Shown: one piece after another, positions 7,276 to 16,632 of the stretch
Layout: each line of letters opens with the position of its first letter
Numbering within the stretch: position 1 is the first letter of the stretch
Origin: Desulfovibrio sp.
GTDB lineage: Bacteria; Desulfobacterota; Desulfovibrionia; Desulfovibrionales; Desulfovibrionaceae
DNA length: 16,859 nucleotides
Reading direction: 5' to 3'
Assembly: GCA_020217165.1 (NCBI GenBank)
Contig: JAIWOE010000070.1
Span: 1 to 16,859, forward strand
The notes under the pieces: generated by a model
What the model was told of the DNA's origin: nothing
Database searches by the model: none
What the model saw: the letters and a program-made list of their open reading frames with translations, nothing else
Program-made: the position numbers and the translations under genes

Positions 7276-8595
7276 TCACCACGCGTCCTGGAGCAGGCGA
7301 TCCAGGATGGCCGTGGCCGCCCCACGCACCGGAAGGTGGTTGTAGGCGTCCAACGGACGAATGGGCGGCAGCATGCCCTGCGCCGCGCACATGGCCTCCG
7401 GGGCAAGCCCGTGCCCTGCGCCCAGCAGCAGGCAGACTGGCGAGTCCTCCAGCCACCGCCGAGCCTCGACAAACGAGACCAGGCGCGGCCATTGCTTCCT
7501 GTAGCGCCGCGGGGCCTCGGCCAGGGCGCTGGTGGTCAGCACCCGGGGCGGTCGGCCTGCGGCCTCCTCCACCATGCCCAGGGCTTCTTCCAGGGAAGCC
7601 GCCACGCGCACGCGGGAGAGGGCCTGGGCGCGATGGGCGTTCACCCGGCCGCCGGCGCCGATGGTCCAGTGTCCCAGCACCCGATGAGCCAGCGCTTGCT
7701 GATCTTCCAGGGGTGTGACCACGGTGACATCCGCCACTCCGTAGCAACAGGAAACGCGACCGATATCATGGATGTCAAAGGTGGTCAAGGAGGCAGCGCC
7801 GGTTCGTCCCTCTTTCAGCCGTACCGGCGCATGCACATGGAGGATGTGCAGATTGCGGCCCAGCTTGCGGCGGGACGGGGTCTGCTCCAGGCTGCGCAGA
7901 AAGGCGTAATCCTCGGCCGAAAGCGCCGCCTGGGCCAGGAGGTCCGGCCGACGCTCCAGGGTGGTGCGCAGGGATTCCCGCCGGCGCCAGGCCTTCACGG
8001 CGCCATGATCCCCGCCCAGGAGCACCTCGGGCACGCGGTGGCCAGCGTAGTCTTCCGGCCGCGTATAATGCGGATATTCCAGCAGACTTTGGGAAAAGCT
8101 CTCCTCATCCCCGCTTTCTTCCTTGCCCATGAAGCCCGGTACCAGCCGGGCCACGGCCTCCATGAGGCACAGGGCGGCGGACTCCCCGCCGCTGAGGACG
8201 AAATCCCCCATGCTGACCTCCCGGATGGGGTGCAGCGCCCCCAGCCGGGCATCCACGCCTTCGTACCGCCCGCACAGGATGGTCACGGCCGGCAGGGCCG
8301 CCAGGTCCCGGGCCATGGCCTGATCAAAGGGCCGGCCCCGGGGCGTGAGCAGCAGCACCGGTCCCGGTTCCGGGATGGACTCGATGGCCTTGCTCAGGGG
8401 GTCCAGCTGCATGACCATGCCCGGCCCGCCGCCGTAGGGACGATCGTCCACGGCCTTGTAGTGGCTGGTCACGAAATCCCGCGGATTCACTGTGGCAAAG
8501 GAAATGACGCCCCGGTCCACGCCCTTGCCCATGAGGGCGCAGGCCATGGGGGAGGCGAAGAACTCCGGAAACAGGGTAATGCAGGTAAAACGCAT
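7276..8595 (-). CDS. trmD: TrmD tRNA (guanine-37-N1)-methyltransferase fused to a C-terminal RNA methyltransferase-like domain
   Basis: TrmD makes m1G37 in tRNAs and so prevents +1 frameshifting. Residues 1 to about 237 are a complete TrmD: LFPEFF near the start, the YGGGPGMVM loop at 54-62, [10 protein letters not shown] at 108-117, [11 protein letters not shown] at 128-138 (the trefoil-knot SAM site) and [10 protein letters not shown] at 171-180. Residues about 245-439 form a second domain with [11 protein letters not shown] at 390-400 and [18 protein letters not shown] at the end, again SPOUT/knot-like. It matches the SAM-dependent RNA methyltransferase domain fused to TrmD in Desulfovibrio (Pfam PF09936 from memory). 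The catalytic Asp position (D169 in E. coli and Haemophilus) reads Glu (E165). The start at 8595 is 2 bases after the upstream stop, with no clear ribosome binding site, suggesting coupling. Confidence 0.94.
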   Translation of the reverse strand: MRFTCITLFPEFFASPMACALMGKGVDRGVISFATVNPRDFVTSHYKAVDDRPYGGGPGMVMQLDPLSKAIESIPEPGPVLLLTPRGRPFDQAMARDLAALPAVTILCGRYEGVDARLGALHPIREVSMGDFVLSGGESAALCLMEAVARLVPGFMGKEESGDEESFSQSLLEYPHYTRPEDYAGHRVPEVLLGGDHGAVKAWRRRESLRTTLERRPDLLAQAALSAEDYAFLRSLEQTPSRRKLGRNLHILHVHAPVRLKEGRTGAASLTTFDIHDIGRVSCCYGVADVTVVTPLEDQQALAHRVLGHWTIGAGGRVNAHRAQALSRVRVAASLEEALGMVEEAAGRPPRVLTTSALAEAPRRYRKQWPRLVSFVEARRWLEDSPVCLLLGAGHGLAPEAMCAAQGMLPPIRPLDAYNHLPVRGAATAILDRLLQDAW

Positions 8596-8597
8596 GG

Positions 8598-9455
8598 CTA
8601 CCGGGGCGGCAAGTTGCTGGGGCTGTAATGCCGGGCCAGCCACATGGCCAGGCCGTCCAGGCCGGGCAGGAGGATGCGTTCGGTGATATTGGCCTGATCC
8701 AGCTTGTCCCGCACTTCCCACTTGAGTTCCTTTGGAATGACGATGCGCCGCCACAGCCGCGGGTGCTGCCGCAGCCAGTCATCCAGGGGCAGGGTGACGT
8801 CGGAAAGCACGGAGAACAGGGCGTACTGGTTGACGATGCGCGCATCCAGGGAGGGCGGTTCGTAAAACAGGCAGTAGGGACGGTCGGTTTCGCCGGCCAC
8901 GCGCGGCAGGGCAGCAAGGTCGCCGATGTTGCTCACCACGCGCTCCAGCATTTCCATGGTGAACACCTTGGCGCCGGCTTCTTCCAGCACCGTGCGCAGG
9001 CGAGCGGGCAGGAGCTGATGCGTTTGGACAAATTCCACGGCCCAGATCACGCCGTCCCGGTCGTACTGATCCATGGCCGCCGTGGCAAAGTGCATGGCCA
9101 CAAAGGGGGAGTAGGTCCAGTCCAGCAGGCGGGTGGGCAGGCCATGGTGCTGGGCCACGGCCCACCACCACCAGTCCGAGTGCATGCTTTCGCGGCCGTC
9201 GGACATGCCGTATTTCTTGAAATTGCGCAGCAGGTGGTATTCCAGCTGCGAAAACGGTCCCCCCAGCCGCTGCAGGCTGGTGTTCAGGGGATAATTGATG
9301 TCCGAAAGGCCGCGGAAGACGTAATTGGCGCGAAAGTGCCGGATGTCCTGCTGCCAGCTGTGGTCGTAGACCCGCTCGCAGAGCTCCATCCAACTGGAGA
9401 CGACAATATCCTCAGGGAGCCTTCCTTCGGTGGTGGGGATGCGGGGATCGGTCAT
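8598..9455 (-). CDS. FRG domain-containing protein
   Basis: The 285-residue protein has the FRG family pattern across its length. YVFRGLSDINYPLNTSL holds the name-giving Phe-Arg-Gly at 47-49. AQHHGLPTRLLDWTYSP lies at 101-117 and is followed by the usual hydrophobic AMHFA. PPSLDARIVNQYALFSV at 200-216 and LPGLDGLAMWLARHY near the end complete the domain. The biochemical role of FRG domains is not established; they often occur in accessory or defence-like settings, sometimes fused to other modules. There is no fusion, signal peptide or membrane segment here. The ATG at 9455 has AAGGAGG seven bases upstream, within the 3' end of rimM (44-base overlap), and its stop is 2 bases before trmD. Its job inside this translation operon is unknown. 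Confidence 0.88.
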   Translation of the reverse strand: MTDPRIPTTEGRLPEDIVVSSWMELCERVYDHSWQQDIRHFRANYVFRGLSDINYPLNTSLQRLGGPFSQLEYHLLRNFKKYGMSDGRESMHSDWWWWAVAQHHGLPTRLLDWTYSPFVAMHFATAAMDQYDRDGVIWAVEFVQTHQLLPARLRTVLEEAGAKVFTMEMLERVVSNIGDLAALPRVAGETDRPYCLFYEPPSLDARIVNQYALFSVLSDVTLPLDDWLRQHPRLWRRIVIPKELKWEVRDKLDQANITERILLPGLDGLAMWLARHYSPSNLPPR

Positions 9456-10026
9456 GGCGGGCCTCCTTGGGCGACGGCTCGGGCGACTGGTCTGCCAGGT
9501 AGATGTCCACCAGCCCTTGGGGAGGGTCTACCACAATCCGCCGTGCCTCCGCATCCACTTCTACAAGAAAGTCCTCGTGGGAGGGCACAAGAATTTCCTG
9601 CCCGGCAGGAGTGCGGATGGCCCAGACGTCGTACTCCTGGGCGGTTTCGAGGAGATACTCGAACACGCCCAGGGCCGTGCCATCCGCCAACAGAACCTCG
9701 GCCCCCAGGAGGTCTTCGATGTACACCTCATCCTCGTCCGGGGGAGGCAGATCCGCAGTGTTTGCCAGGATATCAGCATCCCGCCAGGTGTCGGCCTGGG
9801 TGCGGTCGGCGATGCCCTCCAGCAGGAGGAGCACGGTCTGCCCGTCTGGCGAGGCCGGTCGGGCCTTGCGCACGACAAAGGCGCGGGGCTCCGCCGCATC
9901 CCGGGCCAGCCACAGGCGAGGCAGGGCCAGGAAGGCGTCCAGGTCCTCGGCGTGGCAGGCGCACTTGAGCTCGCCGCGCACGCCGTGGGGTTTGAGCACC
10001 CGACCCAGCACCAGTTGCGAGGCCAT
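9412..10026 (-). CDS. rimM: Ribosome maturation factor RimM
   Basis: RimM binds S19 and helps mature the head of the 30S subunit. The N-terminal domain starts with LVLGRVLKPHGVRGELK, and the PRC-barrel domain includes DEVYIEDLLGAEV and the conserved ending segment GLVDIYLAD. ATG at 10026 is chosen because AAGGTGG lies 6 bases upstream; a GTG at 10035 in the same frame lacks a ribosome binding site. The last 25 or so residues after the conserved end are Pro/His/Arg-rich and fall in the stretch that carries the FRG gene's ribosome binding site and start, so this tail is probably a by-product of the 44-base overlap. Confidence 0.95.
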   Translation of the reverse strand: MASQLVLGRVLKPHGVRGELKCACHAEDLDAFLALPRLWLARDAAEPRAFVVRKARPASPDGQTVLLLLEGIADRTQADTWRDADILANTADLPPPDEDEVYIEDLLGAEVLLADGTALGVFEYLLETAQEYDVWAIRTPAGQEILVPSHEDFLVEVDAEARRIVVDPPQGLVDIYLADQSPEPSPKEARHDRSPHPHHRRKAP

Positions 10027-10063
10027 CGCCGCCACCTTGCCCGTTACGCCCGCAGCACGGGCG

Positions 10064-10306
10064 CTATTCCAGGATTTCCAGCACGGCCCGGCGCTTTTCC
10101 CGCACGGAAATGCCCGAAAGCACGGTGCGGATGGCCTTGGCGGTGCGCCCTTGCCTGCCGATGATCTTGCCGAGATCGTCTTTGGCCACGGTAAGTTCGA
10201 TGACGTCGGCCTGGTCCCCGGGCTTCACCGTCACCTGCACGGCGTCGGGATTGTCCACCAGGGACCGGGCGACATACTCGATGAAGGATTTCATGGAGTC
10301 GGACAT
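10064..10306 (-). CDS. khpA: KH-domain RNA-binding protein KhpA
   Basis: This 80-residue protein is almost entirely a single KH domain. It opens with MSDSMKSFIEYVARSLVDNP, holds the RNA-binding GxxG loop in DLGKIIGRQGRTAKAIR, and ends ISVREKRRAVLEILE. KhpA proteins bind many RNAs and in Firmicutes pair with KhpB; the gene usually sits between rpsP and rimM, as here. The frame is open up to 10345, but the ATG at 10306 has GGGAGGT at ideal distance, so the shorter form is preferred. It is 69 bases after rpsP and 37 bases before rimM. Confidence 0.95.
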   Translation of the reverse strand: MSDSMKSFIEYVARSLVDNPDAVQVTVKPGDQADVIELTVAKDDLGKIIGRQGRTAKAIRTVLSGISVREKRRAVLEILE

Positions 10307-10375
10307 GGACGACCTCCCGGACCCTGTGGTGCGTCGTTCGGGCAATCCCGTGCAGCCATGGTGGCGGGCCGCGCC

Positions 10376-10624
10376 TTAGGCAGCGGCTTTCTTGGCCTGC
10401 TTGATGAGGGACTTGACCGTGTCCGTGGGCTCGGCGCCCTGGTCAAGCCATTTGGCCAGTTTGTCCTGGTCCAGATTGACCTCGGCGGGGGAGGTCATGG
10501 GGTTGTAGAAGCCCAGGATCTCCAGGGCGCGACCATCGCGGCGGGACTCCACGTCCATGGCGACGATGCGGTAGAAGGGGCGCTTTTTGGAACCCATGCG
10601 GGTGAGGCGAATCTTGACGGCCAT
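10376..10624 (-). CDS. rpsP: 30S ribosomal protein S16
   Basis: S16 is a primary assembly protein of the 30S subunit. The 82-residue sequence opens [20 protein letters not shown], continues with [16 protein letters not shown] at about 30-45, and ends with the [18 protein letters not shown] segment and a basic alanine-rich tail. All are standard. AAGGAGAT lies just upstream of the ATG at 10624. It follows ffh by 27 bases and is probably co-transcribed with it. Confidence 0.98.
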   Translation of the reverse strand: MAVKIRLTRMGSKKRPFYRIVAMDVESRRDGRALEILGFYNPMTSPAEVNLDQDKLAKWLDQGAEPTDTVKSLIKQAKKAAA

Positions 10625-10651
10625 TGCGATCTCCTTGCTGAGTAGCTCGAA

Positions 10652-12223
<1,572 letters not shown>

Positions 12224-12477
12224 GCGGCCCTTGCACGGTTTGCCACGCCTGTGCGGCGCGGGATTGCATCCCCGGACCTTCCCGGGAGTGAGACGAAAGA
12301 GGGTGAGGGGTACTCGATTCGCCAGGGCAAGTCAAGCCGCCAGCACATGACATCCATTACAAGAATGAAATCCTTGTTGCAACGGCATTCTCTTTACCTG
12401 CACCGCGATGCCGGGTAAGGTACAAGATTCAACGCTGTTCATTCGTTCACCTCCACTGCGTTTTTTTGGACGAGGCC
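12224..12477. other. Divergent intergenic region between ffh and the MscS-like gene
   Basis: About 250 bases with no convincing gene separate the two oppositely directed transcription units, so promoters for both are expected here. A short imperfect inverted repeat (CCCGG, 6-base loop, CCGGG) lies near 12270-12286 on the ffh side and could form a leader hairpin. The half next to the MscS-like gene (about 12340-12430) is less GC-rich than its surroundings, as is common near promoters. No operator or riboswitch was recognised. Confidence 0.6.
12307..12335 (-). promoter_or_regulatory. Weak candidate sigma-70 promoter for the ffh operon
   Basis: On the minus strand a TTGACT at 12335-12330 matches the -35 box at 5 of 6 positions. 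With a 17-base spacer, the -10 position (12312-12307) reads TACCCC, which keeps only the first two conserved bases. It would place the transcript start about 75-80 bases before the ffh ATG. The poor -10 keeps this tentative. Confidence 0.28.
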
Positions 12478-14253
12478 ATGCGCGCATCTCATGCTTTCTT
12501 GTTGCTTGTTCTCTTGGTTGCCCTTTTGCAGGCAACGGCCTTGCCGGCTCAAAACACCACGGCCCCAGATGCCGGTACTGCTGGCAATGCCACCAATGCA
12601 TCCACAGCTGCCCCGGTGGAGGAAGTTGTGGAGCCTCCCGTGGACCCGCAGGTGGAAATAAACAACACCTTGCGCGGGCTGGTGGATTCCATCGACAGCC
12701 TTCGCGCCGCCATCCGGGACCGCGAAAAACTGCTCAAGTCTGTCTCCACGCCATCTCAGCGCGAGGAACTGGAAGCGGAAATCGACGCCCTGGTGATTTC
12801 CCTGCGGGAGCGGCTCAAGAACTTCGAGCACGTGGCCGCCGGAGTGGACCTGGAGTCCATTGCCGCACCGCAACGAGACAGCCTCAACTGGTCTGCCGAT
12901 CTGCAGGAGCTGCTCTCCCCCATCGTCGGCGAGCTGAAAAAGCTCACCGCCCGCCCCCGGGACCTGGAACGGCTGCGCGCGGAAATTGACCGCCTGAACC
13001 AGCTGCTGCCCAGAATCGACGCCGGCCTGCAGCGCATGGAGGCCCTGAAGGCCGCGACCAAGGACAAGGAACTCGTCAAGCGTCTGACCTCATTTATTGA
13101 TGACTGGCAGGAAAAGCGCGACAACACCGCCAGCGCCCTGAGCGTGGCGCAACTGAAACTCAAGGAGAAGCTGGCCGAGGACAGCTCCCTTGTCTCCCTG
13201 TTCCAGCGGCTGTTCCAGAACTTTTTCCTGAGTCGCGGCAAGAACCTGCTCATGGCCCTGGCCGCCGGCGGGCTGGTGTTCGCCGCCATGCGTCTGGCCC
13301 TGCGCCTGTTCCTGGGCACCAATCGCGGCAAGCGCTGGGCCAAGAAGTCCATGTTTTTCCGGGCCGCCACGGTGGTGTACACCTTCCTGTGCACCCTGGC
13401 CGCCACCCTGGTTGGCCTGGCCATCCTCTATAATGCCGGGGACTGGGTGCTCCTGGGCTTGACGCTCCTGTTGCTCATCGGGGTGCTCTGGTCCGCAAAA
13501 TACAATATCTCCACCTTCACGGAACAGGTGAAGCTGCTGTGCAACCTGGGGGCGGTGCGGGAAGGGGAACGCATCATGTACAATGGTCTTCCCTTTAAGG
13601 TGGGCCGAATCAACTATTACACCACCCTGGTCAATCCATTGTTGCAGGGTGGATACGTCCGCTTGCGTCTGGATGATCTGTATAACCGAACCTCTCGCCC
13701 CGTGCATAACGATGAAGAATGGTTCCCCACACGCAAGGGAGACTATGTGATGCTTGGTGATGGCACCTTCGGACAGGTGTTGTTGCAGACTCCCGAGGCT
13801 GTGACGCTGTCCGTCTACGGCGGCAACCGTCAGCATTACGCCGCCAACGACTTCCTGGCCATGAAGCCCCGCAACCTGACCACCGGGTTCGGCCATTTGG
13901 TGACCATCGGCATTGATTACAAGCATCAGGCCCAGGCCCTGGAGGAGATTCCCGCCCTGCTGGAACTGGACGTGCGGGCCGGGCTGGAACAGGCGGGCTA
14001 CGGACCTCACGTCACCGGGTTCTTTTCCCAGTTCAAAGGCGCAGGAGAATCCTCCCTGGACCTGGCCGTCTATGCCGGCTTTGCCGGGGAACTGGCCGGT
14101 GATTACTGGGCCCTGCAGCGTCTGCTGGCCCGGCTGGTGACACAATCCTGCACGGAACGCGGCTGGAACATTCCCTTTCCGCAACGCACGGTACACATTG
14201 CCCCTGCCGATGGGGCGAAAAATGGATGCGCGGCGGACGTCAATTTGCCATAG
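12478..14253 (+). CDS. Secreted/membrane protein with periplasmic coiled coil and divergent MscS-like channel core
   Basis: The 591-residue protein begins with a clear signal peptide (MRASHAFLLLVLLVALLQ, cleavage near ALPA-Q). Next comes an Ala/Thr/Pro-rich linker and a charged, coiled-coil-prone region from about 58 to 235, probably periplasmic. Hydrophobic segments lie at about 256-279, 295-318 and 323-340. A beta-rich part follows (GERIMYNGLPFKVGRINYYT at 363-382, then MLGDGTFGQVLLQTPEAVTL), as in the MscS middle domain. The end has IPFPQRTVHI (565-574), the classic C-terminal MscS motif. The third membrane segment lacks the usual Gly/Ala packing pattern, so gating may differ. ATG at 12478 is preferred over an in-frame TTG at 12466 because it starts the signal peptide and has GGA and GAGG upstream. 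Pressure sensing is inference. Confidence 0.8.
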   Translation: MRASHAFLLLVLLVALLQATALPAQNTTAPDAGTAGNATNASTAAPVEEVVEPPVDPQVEINNTLRGLVDSIDSLRAAIRDREKLLKSVSTPSQREELEAEIDALVISLRERLKNFEHVAAGVDLESIAAPQRDSLNWSADLQELLSPIVGELKKLTARPRDLERLRAEIDRLNQLLPRIDAGLQRMEALKAATKDKELVKRLTSFIDDWQEKRDNTASALSVAQLKLKEKLAEDSSLVSLFQRLFQNFFLSRGKNLLMALAAGGLVFAAMRLALRLFLGTNRGKRWAKKSMFFRAATVVYTFLCTLAATLVGLAILYNAGDWVLLGLTLLLLIGVLWSAKYNISTFTEQVKLLCNLGAVREGERIMYNGLPFKVGRINYYTTLVNPLLQGGYVRLRLDDLYNRTSRPVHNDEEWFPTRKGDYVMLGDGTFGQVLLQTPEAVTLSVYGGNRQHYAANDFLAMKPRNLTTGFGHLVTIGIDYKHQAQALEEIPALLELDVRAGLEQAGYGPHVTGFFSQFKGAGESSLDLAVYAGFAGELAGDYWALQRLLARLVTQSCTERGWNIPFPQRTVHIAPADGAKNGCAADVNLP

Positions 14254-14324
14254 TGGTTAGGGTAGCATGGCGCCCTGCCCACGCATCGCGCATCATACAC
14301 CTTTGGCATCAGGAGTAGTTGTTC

Positions 14325-14783
14325 ATGAAAATGTTGCGGCCCAGCCGAATGGAACGTTGCATCGGCTGCCATTCCTGCTCCCTGGCCTGTGCCCGGCAGG
14401 TGTTCAAGCAGCTTTCGTGGACCAATGCGGGCATCCGCATCCATTCTTCCGGCGGTATTACCACGGGTTTTGAGGCGCGCACCTGCGTGGCCTGCGACCC
14501 CGCCCCCTGCGCTGCGGCCTGCCCCACGGAGGCCATCACCCAGCGCCAGGGCGGCGGCGTACGGCTCAAGCAGCAAGCCTGCATCCGCTGCGGGGCCTGC
14601 GCCAAGGCCTGCCCCGTGGATGCCATTCTCATTTCCCCCGAGGACGGCCTGGCCTACCTGTGCATCCACTGCGGCCGCTGCGTGCCGTATTGCCCGCACG
14701 AATGCCTGGAACTCGCGGAAAAGGATTCGCCCTTCTGCGCCCCGGATTCCCCCTACGAAGACGCCTGCAACCTGGCGGAGTGA
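14325..14783 (+). CDS. Four-cluster [4Fe-4S] ferredoxin, likely electron-transfer subunit of the adjacent AOR
   Basis: The 152-residue protein has four cysteine quartets: C12/15/18/22, C54/57/62/66, C86/89/92/96 and C113/116/119/123, enough for four [4Fe-4S] clusters. Three more cysteines lie at 127, 138 and 148. The order and spacing (CxxCxxCxxxC, then CxxCx4CxxxC, then two CxxCxxCxxxC) are those of polyferredoxin subunits of molybdo- and tungstopterin enzymes. AGGAG lies nine bases before the ATG, and the stop is five bases before the start of the AOR gene, so the two are surely co-translated. It should relay electrons to or from the tungsten enzyme, like AorA of Aromatoleum or the small WOR5 subunit. 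No Tat or Sec signal is present, so it is cytoplasmic. Confidence 0.92.
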   Translation: MKMLRPSRMERCIGCHSCSLACARQVFKQLSWTNAGIRIHSSGGITTGFEARTCVACDPAPCAAACPTEAITQRQGGGVRLKQQACIRCGACAKACPVDAILISPEDGLAYLCIHCGRCVPYCPHECLELAEKDSPFCAPDSPYEDACNLAE

Positions 14784-14788
14784 GAATC

Positions 14789-16528
14789 ATGTCTGCACAT
14801 ACCTTCCGCGTTCTCCACGTTCGGCTGGATCAGGGCAAGGGCCAGGTGCTGGAACTGCCCGGCCGCGCCGAGCACCTGGGCGGCTCCGGCCTGGCGGCCA
14901 TGCTGTTCCAGCAGTTTGGCGACCTCTCCCTGCCGGCCCTGCATCCCAGCCAGCCCCTCATCTTTGCCATCGGGCCCCTGACCGGTTGGTTCCCCCTCAT
15001 GAGCAAGACGGTCTGCGGCTTTAAAAGTCCGTACACCGAGGAATATGCCGAAACCCACGCCGGTGGCCGCCTGGGCCTTTCCCTGCGGTTTTCCGGGCTG
15101 GATGCCCTGGTGCTCACCGGCGCGGCCGCGCGGCTCACCTGCCTGGTGGTGGGCAGCAACCGCATGGAATTCCACGATGTCAATTTCATGAAGGGCATGG
15201 ACGTCTTTACCACTGGCAAGCACATGCGCCGCTATGGCAAGGCCAACGCCGGCCATCGCTCCACCCTGCGCATTGGCCCTGCCGGCGAGAACATGAGCGC
15301 CTTTGCCTGCATCAATGTGGATACCTACCGCCACTTCGGCCGCCTGGGCGCCGGCGCCGTGATGGGCGCCAAGCACGTCAAGGGCATCATCGTGGCTGGG
15401 GACAGGTCCTTGCAGTTGCCGGAAAACAAGAATTATCCCAAGCTGTTCAAGGAAATTCATACTGTGCTCACAGCCACGGACATGATGCGCAAATACCACG
15501 ACCTGGGAACGACCATCAACATGGCCGTGCTCAACGGCATCCGCGCCCTGCCCTGGCGCAACCTGCAGGCCACCACCGATGCCGCCATTGATGACGTTTC
15601 CGGCGAGCGCTTCGCCGAACAGCTCCTCCTGCGCAAGACGGCCTGCGCCGGCTGCCCCGTGGGCTGCATCCACATCGGCCTGCTGCGGCAGCTCTTTGCC
15701 GAGGACCACAACTACCTGTACCGCCAGGTGGGCTACGACCACGAAACCGTCTTTGCCAACGGCTCCATGCTGGGCATGACCAAGGCCTGGAAAATCCTGG
15801 TGCTGCTGGACGAAGCAGAAAAGCAGGGGCTGGACGCCATCTCCTCCGGCGTGGCCCTGGCCTGGGCGACGGAAGCCTTTGAAAAGGGGCTGATTTCCGA
15901 GAAGGAAACCCTCGTGCCCCTCACGTGGGATGATGTGGAAAGCTACCGCCTGGCCTGCGTGCACCTGGGCCTGGCCAGCAACGAGTTTTATCGCCTGCTG
16001 GCCCAGGGGGTGCTCAAGGCCGTGGCCGTGTACGGCGGCGGAGATTTTGCCTGCGTGCTGGGTCAGGAAATGGCCGGCTACGCCACCGGGGAGAACTTCT
16101 TCATCTCCCAGGCCATGGGCTTCCGCTACTCGCACCTGGATTCCGCCGGCTACAGCTACGACCAGAAAACCAAGGACAAGGACGCCGCCAAGGCCGTTGA
16201 TTTCATGATCGAGGATGAAAAGGCCCGCGTGATGCTCACCTCCCTGGTGGCTTGCCTGTTCGCCCGCAACGCCTACACCCCGGACAAGGTGCACGAGGCC
16301 CTCCTTGCCACGGACCAGCCCGAACTGGCCGAGGCCCTGGATTCCAGCGTGGAAGCCATCCGCCGCACCCGCTGGCGGCTCAAGCTCCAGAGCGGCTATC
16401 AGCCGGAACAGGTCCAACTGCCCAAACGGTTCCTGGAAGTGGAAACCTGGAAGGGCGCCATGGACCCTGCCTACGTGGAAGAACTCAAGACCCTGTACGC
16501 GCAGAAGATCCGGGAGATGGGGGCGTAG
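14789..16528 (+). CDS. aor: Tungsten-dependent aldehyde:ferredoxin oxidoreductase family protein (AOR)
   Basis: AOR-family enzymes use a tungsten bis-pterin cofactor and one [4Fe-4S] cluster to oxidise aldehydes to acids or run the reverse. The 579-residue length is close to the 605 of Pyrococcus AOR. IGPLTGWFPLMSK and FKSPYTEEYAETHAGGRLG lie in the N-terminal domain. RIGPAGENMSAFACINVD (161-178) and GRLGAGAVMGAKHVKGI (184-200) are strong family marks. Cluster ligands C286, C289, C293 (CAGCPVGC) and C489 match the CxxCxxxC plus distal Cys pattern; QGLDAISSG is a pterin-binding loop. E319 and H449 are candidates for the active-site Glu and His. The ATG has GGAG eight bases upstream. The frame is open earlier, but that part overlaps the ferredoxin gene. 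The aldehyde substrate is unknown. Confidence 0.93.
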   Translation: MSAHTFRVLHVRLDQGKGQVLELPGRAEHLGGSGLAAMLFQQFGDLSLPALHPSQPLIFAIGPLTGWFPLMSKTVCGFKSPYTEEYAETHAGGRLGLSLRFSGLDALVLTGAAARLTCLVVGSNRMEFHDVNFMKGMDVFTTGKHMRRYGKANAGHRSTLRIGPAGENMSAFACINVDTYRHFGRLGAGAVMGAKHVKGIIVAGDRSLQLPENKNYPKLFKEIHTVLTATDMMRKYHDLGTTINMAVLNGIRALPWRNLQATTDAAIDDVSGERFAEQLLLRKTACAGCPVGCIHIGLLRQLFAEDHNYLYRQVGYDHETVFANGSMLGMTKAWKILVLLDEAEKQGLDAISSGVALAWATEAFEKGLISEKETLVPLTWDDVESYRLACVHLGLASNEFYRLLAQGVLKAVAVYGGGDFACVLGQEMAGYATGENFFISQAMGFRYSHLDSAGYSYDQKTKDKDAAKAVDFMIEDEKARVMLTSLVACLFARNAYTPDKVHEALLATDQPELAEALDSSVEAIRRTRWRLKLQSGYQPEQVQLPKRFLEVETWKGAMDPAYVEELKTLYAQKIREMGA

Positions 16529-16571
16529 GACGGGCCTTTTAATCCGGTGCCAGCGTGTGTTTAGTTTTAAT

Positions 16572-16632
16572 AAGGGGAGTTGCGAGAGGGGAAACCTTTT
16601 GAAAAAGGTTTCCCCTCTCGCGCTCTCCCCTT
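16572..16632. repeat. Strong inverted repeat (19-bp perfect arms, plus 8-bp outer arms)
   Basis: The arms 16582-16600 and 16603-16621 are exact reverse complements around a 2-base loop. A further 8 bases pair outside them (16572-16579 with 16625-16632), with a small bulge between. The transcript could fold into a very stable hairpin 44 bases after the AOR stop. Neither strand has a U-run next to the stem, so it is not a standard intrinsic terminator, though it may block or protect the mRNA 3' end. Its form resembles dispersed intergenic palindromes known in bacterial genomes; copy number could not be checked. Confidence 0.8.

Noticed and set aside
12224..12477. 4.5S RNA, tmRNA or a riboswitch near ffh
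   Set aside because: No conserved loop or tRNA-like end could be found by eye in this region; only short weak inverted repeats are present.
14660..14788. Upstream extension of the AOR frame by about 43 codons
   Set aside because: It overlaps the cysteine-rich end of the ferredoxin gene in another frame, has no AOR-like residues, and the ATG at 14789 has a proper ribosome binding site.
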